Below, in pieces: positions 36,289 through 45,216 of a stretch of 52,086 nucleotides of DNA. The stretch's first letter is position 1; every line of letters starts with the position of its first letter. The translations under genes were made by a program, and so were the position numbers. The stretch is from Mogibacterium sp. GTDB lineage: Bacteria; Bacillota; Clostridia; Peptostreptococcales; Anaerovoracaceae. The DNA lies in NCBI GenBank assembly GCA_024403055.1, contig JAKSSO010000004.1:1-52086 (forward strand). Direction: 5' to 3'. The notes below the pieces were generated by a model that was not told the origin of the DNA, did no database searches, and saw only the letters and a list, made by a program, of their open reading frames with translations.

Positions 36289-37851
36289 TTGAAAGATAAC
36301 AGAACACCCGCAGTATCAATGCGGAATATTTCAAAAGCGTTTGGCGACAAAATAGCCAATAATAAGGTTGATCTGGATATCTACCGTGGAGAGATCCTCT
36401 CACTGCTTGGAGAGAACGGTTCCGGTAAGACTACCCTGATGAACATGCTTTCAGGAATTTATTTTCCTGATGAAGGAGAAATCTATATTGACGGAAAACC
36501 TGTCATGATTTCTTCACCTAAGGATGCGTTTGATCACGGCATCGGAATGATTCACCAGCACTTTAAGCTTGTTAATGTATTCAGTGCTGCTGAGAATATT
36601 GTTCTTGGAATGGAAACAGATCCGGATGGAAATCCTATTCCTAAGGGCAAAATCAATATTGAAGAAGCATCAAAGCGTATACGTGAGATATGTGAACTCT
36701 ACGGATTTGACGTAGATCCTGACCAGAAGGTTTACGATATGTCAGTATCACAGAAGCAGACTGTAGAAATCGTTAAGGTTCTCTACAGAGGCGCTGACAT
36801 TCTGATACTTGACGAGCCTACAGCAGTACTTACTCCGCAGGAGACAGAAAAGCTCTTTGCAGTACTTCGCAACATGAAGGCTGACGGCAAGACAGTTGTA
36901 ATTATTACTCATAAACTACATGAAGTAGAGGCCATCTCTGATAAGGTGGCAGTCCTCAGAAAAGGCGAATTCATTGGACAACTGATTACAAAAGACACCA
37001 ACGCTCAGGAAATGACCAACATGATGGTAGGGCGTGAGGTTAAGCTGAATATAGACAGACCTGAACCAAAGGATGTTACACCTCGTATTGTGGTTAAGAA
37101 CCTTACGGTTAAGTCTGATGACGGCATAGTTAAACTTGACGATGTTTCATTTACTGCTAACAAAGGCGAAGTTCTGGGTATTGCCGGCATTTCCGGCTGC
37201 GGCCAGAAAGAACTTCTCGAGTCTATAGCAGGTCTGCAGCAAATCGATGGCGGAGAGATTCTCTTTATTGAGGATGACGGCAAAGAAACAAATCTTGTCG
37301 GCATTGATCCGGTAGAGATCGATCGCATGGGTGTTTCTCTGGCGTTCGTACCTGAGGACAGACTCGGTATGGGACTTGTAGGCGATATGGACCTTGCAGA
37401 CAATATGATGCTAAGATCCTATAGATCCGGTAAGGGTAGCTTTACAGATCGTAAATCACCTAGAGAACTTGCTGAGAAGATCGTAGATGAGCTCGAGGTT
37501 GTAACTCCGGGCATCGACACACCTGTACGTAGACTTTCCGGTGGTAACATTCAGAAAGTACTCGTAGGTCGTGAAATTGCGCTTAATCCTACAGTTCTTA
37601 TGACAGCATATGCTGTAAGAGGTCTGGATATTAACGCATCATACATGATTTATGATCTGGTCAACAAGCAGAAGGAACGTGGAGTAGCTGTAATTTTCGT
37701 CGGAGAAGACCTCGACGTACTGCTCGAACTCTCTGACCGCATACTTGTACTTTGTGGAGGCAAGGTAAGCGGTATCGTAGACGGAAGAACTGCAGAGAAG
37801 AATGAAGTCGGACTTCTCATGACTAAACTCGGAGGTGGTGAAATTGGATAA
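36289..37851 (+). CDS. ABC transporter ATPase with two nucleotide-binding domains
   Basis: Cytoplasmic ATPase of the nucleoside/BMP uptake system, 520 residues, YufO-like. Domain 1 (about 8-240) has Walker A GENGSGKT, the signature region MSVSQKQ, Walker B ILILDEPTAVLTP and H-loop ITHK. Domain 2 (about 260-505) has a degenerate Walker A GISGCGQKEL, signature LSGGNIQK and AYAVRGLD in place of Walker B; this asymmetry is usual for the family. The start is TTG, 9-10 bases after AAGGGGG. Its stop overlaps the permease start. Confidence 0.93.
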   Translation: MKDNRTPAVSMRNISKAFGDKIANNKVDLDIYRGEILSLLGENGSGKTTLMNMLSGIYFPDEGEIYIDGKPVMISSPKDAFDHGIGMIHQHFKLVNVFSAAENIVLGMETDPDGNPIPKGKINIEEASKRIREICELYGFDVDPDQKVYDMSVSQKQTVEIVKVLYRGADILILDEPTAVLTPQETEKLFAVLRNMKADGKTVVIITHKLHEVEAISDKVAVLRKGEFIGQLITKDTNAQEMTNMMVGREVKLNIDRPEPKDVTPRIVVKNLTVKSDDGIVKLDDVSFTANKGEVLGIAGISGCGQKELLESIAGLQQIDGGEILFIEDDGKETNLVGIDPVEIDRMGVSLAFVPEDRLGMGLVGDMDLADNMMLRSYRSGKGSFTDRKSPRELAEKIVDELEVVTPGIDTPVRRLSGGNIQKVLVGREIALNPTVLMTAYAVRGLDINASYMIYDLVNKQKERGVAVIFVGEDLDVLLELSDRILVLCGGKVSGIVDGRTAEKNEVGLLMTKLGGGEIG

Positions 37852-38956
37852 TAAAGATATTAAAGAACCATTGATCCATATCACTAAGCGTAAGGCTATT
37901 CCTAAGAAGCAGGAATGGACGATCAGACTTTTAAGTATACTCTTTGCACTTATCGTCTGCGCTATAGTTATGGCAGTTACTACACACCTCAATCCTTTGG
38001 CAGTTTATGCAGAGATTTTTGACGGCTCATTCGGAAGCCCTCGTAAGATGTGGATACTTGCCAAGGAGCTCTCAATTCTTCTGATGGTATCTGTTGCTCT
38101 TGCACCTGCGTTCAAGATGAAGTTCTGGAACCTCGGTGGAGAGGGTCAGATGCTTGCAGGAATACTTGCTACAGCAGCATGCATGATATACATGGGAAAG
38201 AATCTGCCTAGTGCAGTTATTATCCCTGTTTCTCTGGTTTGTGCTGTACTTGCAGGTGGACTCTGGGCATTCATCCCTGCATTCTTCAAGGCTAAGTGGA
38301 ACACTAACGAAACACTGTTCACACTTATGATGAACTATGTAGGAATGCAGCTCGTTGCATACTACATTATCATCTGGGAGTCACCTAAGGGCTCCGGTAA
38401 GGTTGGAATTATCAATCAGAGCAATGGAGCAGGATGGCTGCCAAATCTTTTCGGTCAGCCGTATCTCCTCGTAGTTCTGGTTGCACTGCTCGTAACAGTC
38501 GGCATGTATTTCTACATGAACTACAGCAAGCACGGATTTGAGATCAGCGTAGTAGGTGAGAGCCAGAACACTGCAAAGTATGTAGGTGTTAAGGTTGACA
38601 GAGTTATCATGAGAACTCTTCTTCTTACCGGAGCTATCTGCGGTCTTGTAGGTTGGCTCATGGTAGCAGGCACTGACCATACTATCACTACTACCCTTGG
38701 CGGAGGCAGAGGCTTCCTCGGAGTACTGGTTGCATGGCTTGCTCACTTTAACCCTATCGGAATGATTCTTTCAGGTTTCCTGATCGTATTCATGTCAAGA
38801 GGTGCTTCGGAAATCTCGACAGCATTCGGACTTAATGAATCATTTGGAGACATCATGACAGGAATTATTCTGTTCTTCGTAATCGGAAGTGAATTCTTCA
38901 TCAATTACGAAGTACATTTCCGTAAGTCACACAGAAAGGAGGCTGCAGATGTTTAG
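37844..38956 (+). CDS. ABC transporter permease 1 (BMP/nucleoside family)
   Basis: Membrane subunit of 370 residues with about nine hydrophobic segments after a charged N-terminus. FKMKFWNLGGEGQMLAG and the GRGFLGVLVAWLAHFNP segment match the branched-chain/nucleoside permease family (YufP-like). I choose TTG at 37844, 7 bases after GGAGGT; the two GTG codons at 37835 and 37838 lie within or beside that ribosome site. It overlaps the ATPase gene by 8 bases and permease 2 by 8 bases. Confidence 0.9.
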   Translation: MDNKDIKEPLIHITKRKAIPKKQEWTIRLLSILFALIVCAIVMAVTTHLNPLAVYAEIFDGSFGSPRKMWILAKELSILLMVSVALAPAFKMKFWNLGGEGQMLAGILATAACMIYMGKNLPSAVIIPVSLVCAVLAGGLWAFIPAFFKAKWNTNETLFTLMMNYVGMQLVAYYIIIWESPKGSGKVGIINQSNGAGWLPNLFGQPYLLVVLVALLVTVGMYFYMNYSKHGFEISVVGESQNTAKYVGVKVDRVIMRTLLLTGAICGLVGWLMVAGTDHTITTTLGGGRGFLGVLVAWLAHFNPIGMILSGFLIVFMSRGASEISTAFGLNESFGDIMTGIILFFVIGSEFFINYEVHFRKSHRKEAADV

Positions 38957-39935
38957 TCTTGTTTCATTCATACCAAGAGCTATAGTTCAGAGTATTCCTC
39001 TGCTGCTCGGTTGTACAGGTGAGACTCTTAACGAGAAAGTCGGAAGCCTCAACCTGGGTATCCCGGGAGTTATGTACGTAGGAGCTATTTCAGGCGTAAT
39101 CGGTTCATTCCTTTACGAGAACTCAGGCGCACAATTTAACGGAGTAGTCGGTGTACTTATTCCGCTTATTTCCTGCCTTGTAGGCTCACTGCTTATGGGA
39201 CTCATATTCTGTCTCCTTACAGTAACACTGAGAGCTAACCAGAACGTAACAGGTCTTGCAATGGCCACATTCGGAGTTGGTTTCGGTAACTTCTTCGGAG
39301 GTTCCATCATGAAGCTGACAGGATCCGACGTTCCTTCAATCGCTCTTACTGCTACAAGTGGTGCATTTAAGACCGGATTCCCTGCTTCAATGAAAGGTGG
39401 CGCAATAGGACAGGTTCTGTTCTCATATGGATTCATGACATATGTAGCTATTGCAATTGCTCTTATAGCACACTTCATCCTCAAGAAGACCCGTACGGGA
39501 CTTGAGCTCAGAGCTGTTGGTGAGAACCCGGCTACTGCAGACGCTGCAGGAATCAATATCACAAAGTATAAGTACTTCTCGATCTGCATAGGATGCATGA
39601 TCGCCGGACTTGGCGGACTCTTCTATGTAATGGACTACGCAAGTGGTGTATGGTCAAACGACGCATTCGGTGACAGAGGATGGCTTGCTATCGCACTGGT
39701 TATCTTCTCAATCTGGCGTCCTAACGTTGCAGTACTTGAGTCTATCCTCTTCGGTGGACTGCTCATCCTGTACCTCTACATTCCTACAGGCACCAACTTT
39801 GCCACTAAGGAACTGTACAAGATGATCCCTTACATCGTTACTATCGTTGTTCTTATCTTCATCAGTGTTAAGAACAAGAAGGATAGCCAGCCACCTGAGG
39901 CACTTGGACTTCCTTACTTCCGAGAAGACAGGTAA
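38949..39935 (+). CDS. ABC transporter permease 2 (BMP/nucleoside family)
   Basis: Second membrane subunit, 328 residues, YufQ-like, with about eight to ten hydrophobic segments. GETLNEKVGSLNLGIPGVM near the N-terminus, GLELRAVGENPATADAAGI in the coupling region and GDRGWLAIALVIFSIWRP are family features. The ATG at 38949 follows AAAGGAGG; a frame opening 60 bases upstream lies within permease 1. It forms the transport complex with permease 1, the ATPase and the lipoprotein. Confidence 0.92.
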   Translation: MFSLVSFIPRAIVQSIPLLLGCTGETLNEKVGSLNLGIPGVMYVGAISGVIGSFLYENSGAQFNGVVGVLIPLISCLVGSLLMGLIFCLLTVTLRANQNVTGLAMATFGVGFGNFFGGSIMKLTGSDVPSIALTATSGAFKTGFPASMKGGAIGQVLFSYGFMTYVAIAIALIAHFILKKTRTGLELRAVGENPATADAAGINITKYKYFSICIGCMIAGLGGLFYVMDYASGVWSNDAFGDRGWLAIALVIFSIWRPNVAVLESILFGGLLILYLYIPTGTNFATKELYKMIPYIVTIVVLIFISVKNKKDSQPPEALGLPYFREDR

Positions 39936-39959
39936 CACAATACTAATATTGAATGATTT

Positions 39960-40001
39960 AAAAGGAAGGCACTTTTGGTGCTTTCCTTTTGTCGAAAGGA
40001 G
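39960..40001 (+). terminator. Hairpin with competing SD-sequestering fold upstream of ade
   Basis: AAAAGGAAGGCAC (39960-39972) pairs with GTGCTTTCCTTTT (39978-39990) over 13 bp with one G-U and a T-rich end. The 3' arm can instead pair with the ade ribosome site: TCCTTT (39984-39989) with AAAGGA (39995-40000). I see no promoter between this hairpin and ade, so it is a candidate attenuator rather than an operon end. Confidence 0.6.
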
Positions 40002-40009
40002 AAAATGAC

Positions 40010-41716
40010 TTGAAATACGAGACATATAAGAAACTTGCAGGCGCTACTCTGGGCAAGGTTAAGGCAGATCTGGTTTTCAAGAACTGCAAAATCGTAGATG
40101 TATTTACCGGAGAGGTGGTTGAATCCTGTGTAGCTGTTAAGGACGGGACCATTCTTGGAGTATCCAAGTCATATGAAGGTAAGAAGGAAATAGATCTGGG
40201 CGGAGCATATATTGCACCGGGATTTATCGATGCACATCTGCATCTGGAGTCAACAATGGTAGCACCTGCAGAACTCGTCGCTACTGCTGCAGCTTGCGGT
40301 ACTACAACATTTGTCGTTGACCCGCATGAGGCTGCTAACGTTTCGGGCGCTGACGGTATCAACTACATACTTGACCAGACTGAGAACTCAGATGCTAACG
40401 TATTCGTAATGATGCCATCTTGCGTTCCTGCAACTGACATAGATGATAACGGCTGCATGATTGCTGCCAACGATATGTATCCGTTCATCGGTAATCCTCG
40501 TATCCTCGGACTTGGCGAAGTAATGGATGACGATGCTGTAATTAACGGAAACCCAAGAATGTTTGCAAAATTTGCACTGTTCGAGCATCAGACTATTGAT
40601 GGTCATGCGCCATTTCTGCCTAACAAAATGCTGTCGGCATACAAGCTGGCAGGCGTAGACACTGACCATGAGGCATCTTCATTTGAATATGCACTTGAGG
40701 AAGCAAGAAGAGGTATTCACGTTCATGTTAGGGAAGGCTCCGCAGCGCACAACGTTGATGATATCGTACGCGGTCTTGTAAGAACCGGCATTGATACTGA
40801 TTACTTCAGTTTCTGCACAGATGACAAGCATATCGAGGATATCCTTAGAGAAGGACATATCGTATATAACGTCAGAAGAGCAGTTGAACTCGGACTTGAT
40901 CCATTCAAGGCTATCAAGATGGCTACGATCAATACTGCAAAGTGCTACGGCCTGAAGCAGCTCGGAGCTATCGCACCGGGATATCAGGCAGACTTTGTCA
41001 TCTTCGATAACATGAAGGACTTCAATGTGCTTGATGTTTACTTCAAGGGTAAGAAGATCGATAAGGAAGCCAACGTTAAGGTTAAGAAGTGCCCATCAGC
41101 ACTGAAGCACACAGTAAATATCAGCAAGGTAAAGGCATCTGACTTTGCTCTTCCTATCGATAATTCGACTACTCATGTTATCGGCATGGAACCAAAGCAG
41201 ATCGTGACCAGTGACCTGACAGAACACTTCAGCAAGACTGAGAATTTCGTGCCACACGATGGATACCTCAAGATAGCTGCTGTTGAGAGACATCATAACA
41301 GCGGTAAGATCGGCGTTGCAGTTACCAAGGGATATGGAATTCAGGGTGGTGCAATAGCTTCATCCGTATCGCACGACTCGCATAACATTATCGTTATCGG
41401 CGACAATGACGAGGATATCGCAATTGCAGTAAATGAAATTGCACGCGTACAGGGCGGATATACTGTCGTACAGAATGGCAAGGTTTACGAGACTCTGCCA
41501 CTGCCTGTCATGGGCCTTATGACAGATGTACACTTTGAAGAAGTTAACGAGAAGCTTAAAGTCATGAAAGAAAAAGCTTACGAGATGGGCGTATCCAAGG
41601 ATTTCGATCCGTTCATCACGCTGTCATTCATGGCCCTTACAGTTATTCCTGAGTTAAGAGTAACGCCGAGAGGTCTTTACAGAGTATCTGACAAGGGGTC
41701 CGGATTCATAAAGTAA
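40010..41716 (+). CDS. ade: Adenine deaminase
   Basis: Metal-dependent amidohydrolase converting adenine to hypoxanthine and ammonia; 568 residues. YIAPGFIDAHLHLEST provides metal ligands, with VVDPHEAANVSG, ILGLGEVMD, DGHAP, HVHVREGSAAHN and CTDDKH in the barrel, and a C-terminal region (VTKGYGIQGGAIASSVSHDSH) typical of bacterial adenine deaminase. The start is TTG at 40010, 8 bases after AAAGGAG; a TTG further upstream lies in the hairpin. Hypoxanthine would be a substrate for the molybdenum hydroxylases encoded downstream. Confidence 0.94.
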   Translation: MKYETYKKLAGATLGKVKADLVFKNCKIVDVFTGEVVESCVAVKDGTILGVSKSYEGKKEIDLGGAYIAPGFIDAHLHLESTMVAPAELVATAAACGTTTFVVDPHEAANVSGADGINYILDQTENSDANVFVMMPSCVPATDIDDNGCMIAANDMYPFIGNPRILGLGEVMDDDAVINGNPRMFAKFALFEHQTIDGHAPFLPNKMLSAYKLAGVDTDHEASSFEYALEEARRGIHVHVREGSAAHNVDDIVRGLVRTGIDTDYFSFCTDDKHIEDILREGHIVYNVRRAVELGLDPFKAIKMATINTAKCYGLKQLGAIAPGYQADFVIFDNMKDFNVLDVYFKGKKIDKEANVKVKKCPSALKHTVNISKVKASDFALPIDNSTTHVIGMEPKQIVTSDLTEHFSKTENFVPHDGYLKIAAVERHHNSGKIGVAVTKGYGIQGGAIASSVSHDSHNIIVIGDNDEDIAIAVNEIARVQGGYTVVQNGKVYETLPLPVMGLMTDVHFEEVNEKLKVMKEKAYEMGVSKDFDPFITLSFMALTVIPELRVTPRGLYRVSDKGSGFIK

Positions 41717-41717
41717 T

Positions 41718-42848
41718 ATGTCAGTAAACACTTCAGAAATAAAAGAATCGATCAGGCTTGCAGAGGAGCATCGTGCTGTATTGCACGGTGTTCCCGAGAA
41801 AGCCTACGAAGAACATAAGACTACAGCTTATGTCAGAAAGGTATGCGAGTCATATCCTGTAAATATTATTGATATAGGCATGGAGACAGGACTTGTATGC
41901 TATCTGGATGCTGGTAAGACTGATACTGTAGCATTAAGAGCGGACATTGATGCTGTTCCAACAGAAAATGGGCCTAAACATCTCTGCGGACACGATGCTC
42001 ATGCGGCGTCGCTTCTCGGAGCCATGCATTATCTCTGCATCACTAAAGATGAGCTGGCTCATAATGTGCTGTTCATATTTCAGCCTGCTGAGGAGGACAC
42101 CACAGGTGCAAAGTCCATGCTTGATAACGGGCTGCTGGACAAAGTGCCTCAGAGACCAAGCAGATTGTTCGGCATTCATAATAGACCGGAAGCAGACTGC
42201 GGTGAAATCATAGTTCATCAGGGCGGACTTATGGCCGAAAAGAGTTCGTTTACTATCAAGTACACGGGCGTTGCAGGACATAGCTCGGCTCCGCAGAAGT
42301 GTATCGATCCGATAATTCCTGCTGCTGCTCTGGTAAGCGGTATTCAGACCATAGTAAGTAAGAATGTTGATCCGTTTGAGCCGGTAATGTGCACTGTTAA
42401 CAGCATAAGAGCAGGGGCGCCTGATGTAGCGGTCCCTGAGCATGCTGTAATAACCGGATACATAAGGTCATTCGACCATGAAGTACACAAGCGCATGGAA
42501 GAGAGACTAGACACACTTGCCAGGGGCATCGCAGATGCTTATGAATGTAAGCCGGACATAGAGATAGTGAATCTTGTTCCTGCGGTCAATAACTCCGCAG
42601 AGATGCATGCGATTGCTATGGAAGCTGCCAGAAAGGTTGTTGACGAAGAAAATATTATCGACACTAAGCCATGCATGGCATCCGAAGACTTTGCTGTTTT
42701 AGCTGAGAGAATCCCCGCATTTTTCTATTGGGTAGGAAGCGGCACTCCGGGACAGAACAATGCAGCATGGCATGACAAAGCGTTCAATGTGGATGCTCAT
42801 TATACTGAAACAGCCGTGCCACTCCTGTGCGCGGCAGCGATGAAATAG
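41718..42848 (+). CDS. M20-family metal-dependent amidohydrolase
   Basis: Zinc peptidase-family hydrolase (M20D, N-acyl amino acid or aminobenzoyl-glutamate type), 376 residues. Visible: VALRADIDAVPT, GPKHLCGHDAHAAS (metal ligands Cys and His), FIFQPAEEDTTGAKSM (catalytic Glu pair), HNRPEADCG, GHSSAPQKCIDPI (dimerisation domain) and ASEDFAVLAERIPAFFYWVG. It begins one base after the ade stop with no strong SD, so translation is probably coupled. Its role may be hydrolysis of an acylated or ureido intermediate; the true substrate is unknown. The E. coli purine cluster also has an M20 gene, ygeY, but of another subfamily. Confidence 0.88.
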   Translation: MSVNTSEIKESIRLAEEHRAVLHGVPEKAYEEHKTTAYVRKVCESYPVNIIDIGMETGLVCYLDAGKTDTVALRADIDAVPTENGPKHLCGHDAHAASLLGAMHYLCITKDELAHNVLFIFQPAEEDTTGAKSMLDNGLLDKVPQRPSRLFGIHNRPEADCGEIIVHQGGLMAEKSSFTIKYTGVAGHSSAPQKCIDPIIPAAALVSGIQTIVSKNVDPFEPVMCTVNSIRAGAPDVAVPEHAVITGYIRSFDHEVHKRMEERLDTLARGIADAYECKPDIEIVNLVPAVNNSAEMHAIAMEAARKVVDEENIIDTKPCMASEDFAVLAERIPAFFYWVGSGTPGQNNAAWHDKAFNVDAHYTETAVPLLCAAAMK

Positions 42849-42859
42849 CATGATCAATT

Positions 42860-42904
42860 AAAAAAGATGAAAAACTAAAATGAATATAGTTTTTCATCTT
42901 TTTT
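42860..42904. terminator. Bidirectional terminator between convergent genes
   Basis: An 18-base arm at 42860-42877 (A-rich, containing GATGAAAAACTA) is perfectly complementary to 42887-42904, with a 9-base loop. The A-run on one side and the T-run on the other let it serve both the M20 gene and the minus-strand gene. Confidence 0.93.
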
Positions 42905-42936
42905 ACAAGCTTATGTGGTGCAGAGAAAAGATACTG

Positions 42937-44277
42937 CTAGAGATTGTCTAAGCTGTCGATATCCATTGTCTCTTCTACGCATCCGGCTTCAACAAGCAGT
43001 ATGTCATCACGGTGAGCAGATATTATCTGTCTGCCACCAACGTCACCACTAAGAGCCATGAGTTCATCTCTGTAACATGATGAGAATATTTTGGGATTGC
43101 ACATTTTTCCTTGCCATGCAAGTGAAATTATGCCTGCAGTTCCTTTTTTATATGCATCGATCAGAGCCTCGATACTTGCAGAAGTAAGTCCCGGCTGATC
43201 ACATACACAGAACATGTATGCATCAGCGTCATCAGCAGCATCGATGCCGAGCTGCATGCTGTGGGATATCCCAAGATCAGGTCTGTCATTTATTATCACA
43301 TCATAATCAGGCGTCAGCGCTGATACTTCATCGTATTGTGTAACGATGATCTTCTTATAGCAGTTGATAGGACGAACTGCATCAAGTACTCCTGATATCA
43401 TAGGGCGTCCGTTATCCATAACATGCAGGAGTTTATTACTGCCAAATCTGATGCTGTTGCCTGCGGCTTCAAGTATTACGGCAATGCGTGGTTCATCCGT
43501 GACAGGGAGCATGCTTCCCCAGGCGCTTTGTATACCTGATACGGCCAGCATTTTCTGTAGTTTACGGGCAACAGCCTGAAGTTTTTCGTCATCTGCCTGG
43601 TTAAGAAATACGCGGTATTCTCCGCGAAATCCTTTGGCACCACCATCGGGCGATGCAAGTACTGCACGCATGAATGTTTCATCAACAGTGTTTCTATAGA
43701 TGTTGTCAGGAACCTCATCAGCACAGTACATGACATCTTGTGTATTTTTCCTGTATGAAGATAAGCCGGCAACACATACTGTAACATCCGTGCAATCCGG
43801 AATTACAGGTTCCCACTCTTCGGGCCATTTGAATGGCTTGTGACGCGAACCGTCTGCTTCTATAAGAACAACATCGGCAGACTCGTAGATATGCTGCAAT
43901 ATTTCATTAGAAGGCTTGCGTACCTTGTTAGGATGATCAGAATCTGTTGATGCAACAAAAATCAGGCCGTGAGCATCGAGAGCTGCATTTATGCTACTGC
44001 ATGATAAGTCTGTCGGATCGCCAACGTTCTGTATAAGCGAAACTACATCGATGTAAGGGTCGAAGGTTTCTACTGAAGGAGAGTCCGGATGCCTCATGTG
44101 AGTGGTAGTTGTAACAATCACCTTTTTGCCGGAGTCGGCAAGCTGCCTGGCCCACGCAAAAATCAGAGAGGTCTTGCCACCCGCGCCAACTACACTGACC
44201 ACAGCGTGATCAGGGAGTTCCAGCCTTAGAGCGTCTGTTATGTTGTCTTGCATGCCTTTTAAATTCCATGTTTTCAT
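42937..44277 (-). CDS. YqeC-MocA fusion: maturation protein for selenium-dependent molybdenum hydroxylases
   Basis: Two domains in one 446-residue protein. Residues about 12-250 are YqeC-like (SVVGAGGKTSLIFAWARQLA with P-loop, VTTTTHM, LIEADGSRHKPFKWP). Residues about 264-446 are a MobA-like nucleotidyltransferase resembling MocA/YgfJ (AVILEAAGNSIRFGSNKLL, VCDQPGLTSASI), which would attach CMP to molybdopterin. In E. coli the counterparts yqeC and ygfJ are separate neighbours. YqeC is a known marker of selenium-dependent hydroxylase systems. It is the only minus-strand gene here. ATG 44277 is chosen because the promoter predicts transcription from that base; a second ATG lies at 44253. Confidence 0.88.
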   Translation of the reverse strand: MKTWNLKGMQDNITDALRLELPDHAVVSVVGAGGKTSLIFAWARQLADSGKKVIVTTTTHMRHPDSPSVETFDPYIDVVSLIQNVGDPTDLSCSSINAALDAHGLIFVASTDSDHPNKVRKPSNEILQHIYESADVVLIEADGSRHKPFKWPEEWEPVIPDCTDVTVCVAGLSSYRKNTQDVMYCADEVPDNIYRNTVDETFMRAVLASPDGGAKGFRGEYRVFLNQADDEKLQAVARKLQKMLAVSGIQSAWGSMLPVTDEPRIAVILEAAGNSIRFGSNKLLHVMDNGRPMISGVLDAVRPINCYKKIIVTQYDEVSALTPDYDVIINDRPDLGISHSMQLGIDAADDADAYMFCVCDQPGLTSASIEALIDAYKKGTAGIISLAWQGKMCNPKIFSSCYRDELMALSGDVGGRQIISAHRDDILLVEAGCVEETMDIDSLDNL

Positions 44278-44283
44278 GAGTTT

Positions 44284-44312
44284 ATTGTACCCTCCGGGGC
44301 GGGGAAGGTCAA
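44284..44312 (-). promoter_or_regulatory. Sigma-A promoter of the YqeC-MocA gene, predicting a leaderless mRNA
   Basis: On the minus strand, TTGACC (44312-44307), a 17-base spacer and TACAAT (44289-44284). The expected +1 is 44277, which is the A of the chosen ATG. Confidence 0.7.
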
Positions 44313-44371
44313 CGCGAAGTAATATAAGAAAGGACAAACCAAAATTATTTTAGGTTTTTGGCTCTGCGTTC

Positions 44372-44400
44372 TTGTTTTGAAATATTCAAGCTATTATAAT
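44372..44400 (+). promoter_or_regulatory. Promoter of the merR-xdh operon with palindrome in the spacer
   Basis: TTGTTT (44372-44377), 17 bases, perfect TATAAT (44395-44400). The spacer contains TTGAA-ATA-TTCAA (44377-44389), a likely binding site for the MerR-family protein encoded by the first gene. Confidence 0.7.
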
Positions 44401-44419
44401 GTAATCGGAGGAGAATAGA

Positions 44420-45205
44420 ATGCGGAAGATATATGAAAGAACATGGAAAATAGGCGAACTTGCAAGCATGTTCGATATTAATGTTCAGCTCCTGCGTCAC
44501 TACGATAAGGAAGGCCTTCTTGTGCCTGCTATCAGAAATAATGAGACCAAATGGAGAACTTACAAATATGACCAGATCTATCCTCTCGGCATGATTCGTT
44601 TCCTGAGACAGTTAAACTGTTCTCTTGACGATATCGGATCATTCATGCCTACGCGTAATTCGGAAAACACTGAAAGATATCTTAAGCATTGCATTAGAGC
44701 AGAGCGCACAAGATATGAAAAATTTCTCAAAATGGAATCTGTTTTGAATGACAGGTTTTCACTCATCAATCGTGAGATGAAATACGCTACAGCCGATCAG
44801 ATATATGTATATTCTGAGGAGGAGATCTATTATATTGAAATCGGAGGTATCGAGGATATCTTCGTTGATGAGCTTTTTTATCTCTATCCGACACTTGTTT
44901 TCTACGAGGGAGATGAGAGAAGATTCGCCATATGGATACCCGGTGAATCGACTCCTGAATTCGAGAAGTACGAAGACAAGTTCAGAGTCCTTAAGCACGA
45001 CGAATATCTGGTGGGTTTCCACAGAGGCCCGCATGAAGATATAAAAAACACCTTCAAGAGGATGAGGGAAGCAGCACCAAGCATACTTGATGAAGGATGC
45101 ATTATCGATGAGAATGCCGTCTGCATTGACATAATCGATCAGTTTGTTGAAGCGGACAGAAATAATTTTGTTACCAAAGTAATGATGAAAATATATAGAC
45201 AATAA
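44420..45205 (+). CDS. MerR-family regulator with GyrI-like ligand-binding domain
   Basis: DNA-binding regulator of 261 residues. The N-terminal winged helix is TWKIGELASMFDINVQLLRHY with DKEGLLVP and WRTYKYDQIYPL; a coiled-coil linker runs to about residue 115; the C-terminal half resembles the GyrI-like effector domain of BmrR-type regulators (YLVGFHRGPHEDIKNTFKRM). GGAGGAG precedes the ATG. It is separated by 11 bases from xdhA and so is co-transcribed with the genes it probably controls; the ligand may be a purine. No metal-binding cysteines of MerR itself are seen. Confidence 0.88.
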   Translation: MRKIYERTWKIGELASMFDINVQLLRHYDKEGLLVPAIRNNETKWRTYKYDQIYPLGMIRFLRQLNCSLDDIGSFMPTRNSENTERYLKHCIRAERTRYEKFLKMESVLNDRFSLINREMKYATADQIYVYSEEEIYYIEIGGIEDIFVDELFYLYPTLVFYEGDERRFAIWIPGESTPEFEKYEDKFRVLKHDEYLVGFHRGPHEDIKNTFKRMREAAPSILDEGCIIDENAVCIDIIDQFVEADRNNFVTKVMMKIYRQ

Positions 45206-45216
45206 GGAGGGCGTGT

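Noticed and set aside
37835..37843. GTG starts for permease 1
   Set aside because: These codons lie in or beside the GGAGGT ribosome site that fits the TTG at 37844.
36289..37851. Degenerate second Walker A as a sign of a broken ATPase
   Set aside because: This asymmetry is normal for the two-domain nucleoside and sugar ABC ATPases.
41718..42848. Assigning the M20 gene as YgeY of the E. coli purine cluster
   Set aside because: Its HLCGHDAHAA and FQPAEE motifs place it in the aminoacylase/IAA-hydrolase branch, unlike the ArgE/DapE-like YgeY, so only the family name is used.
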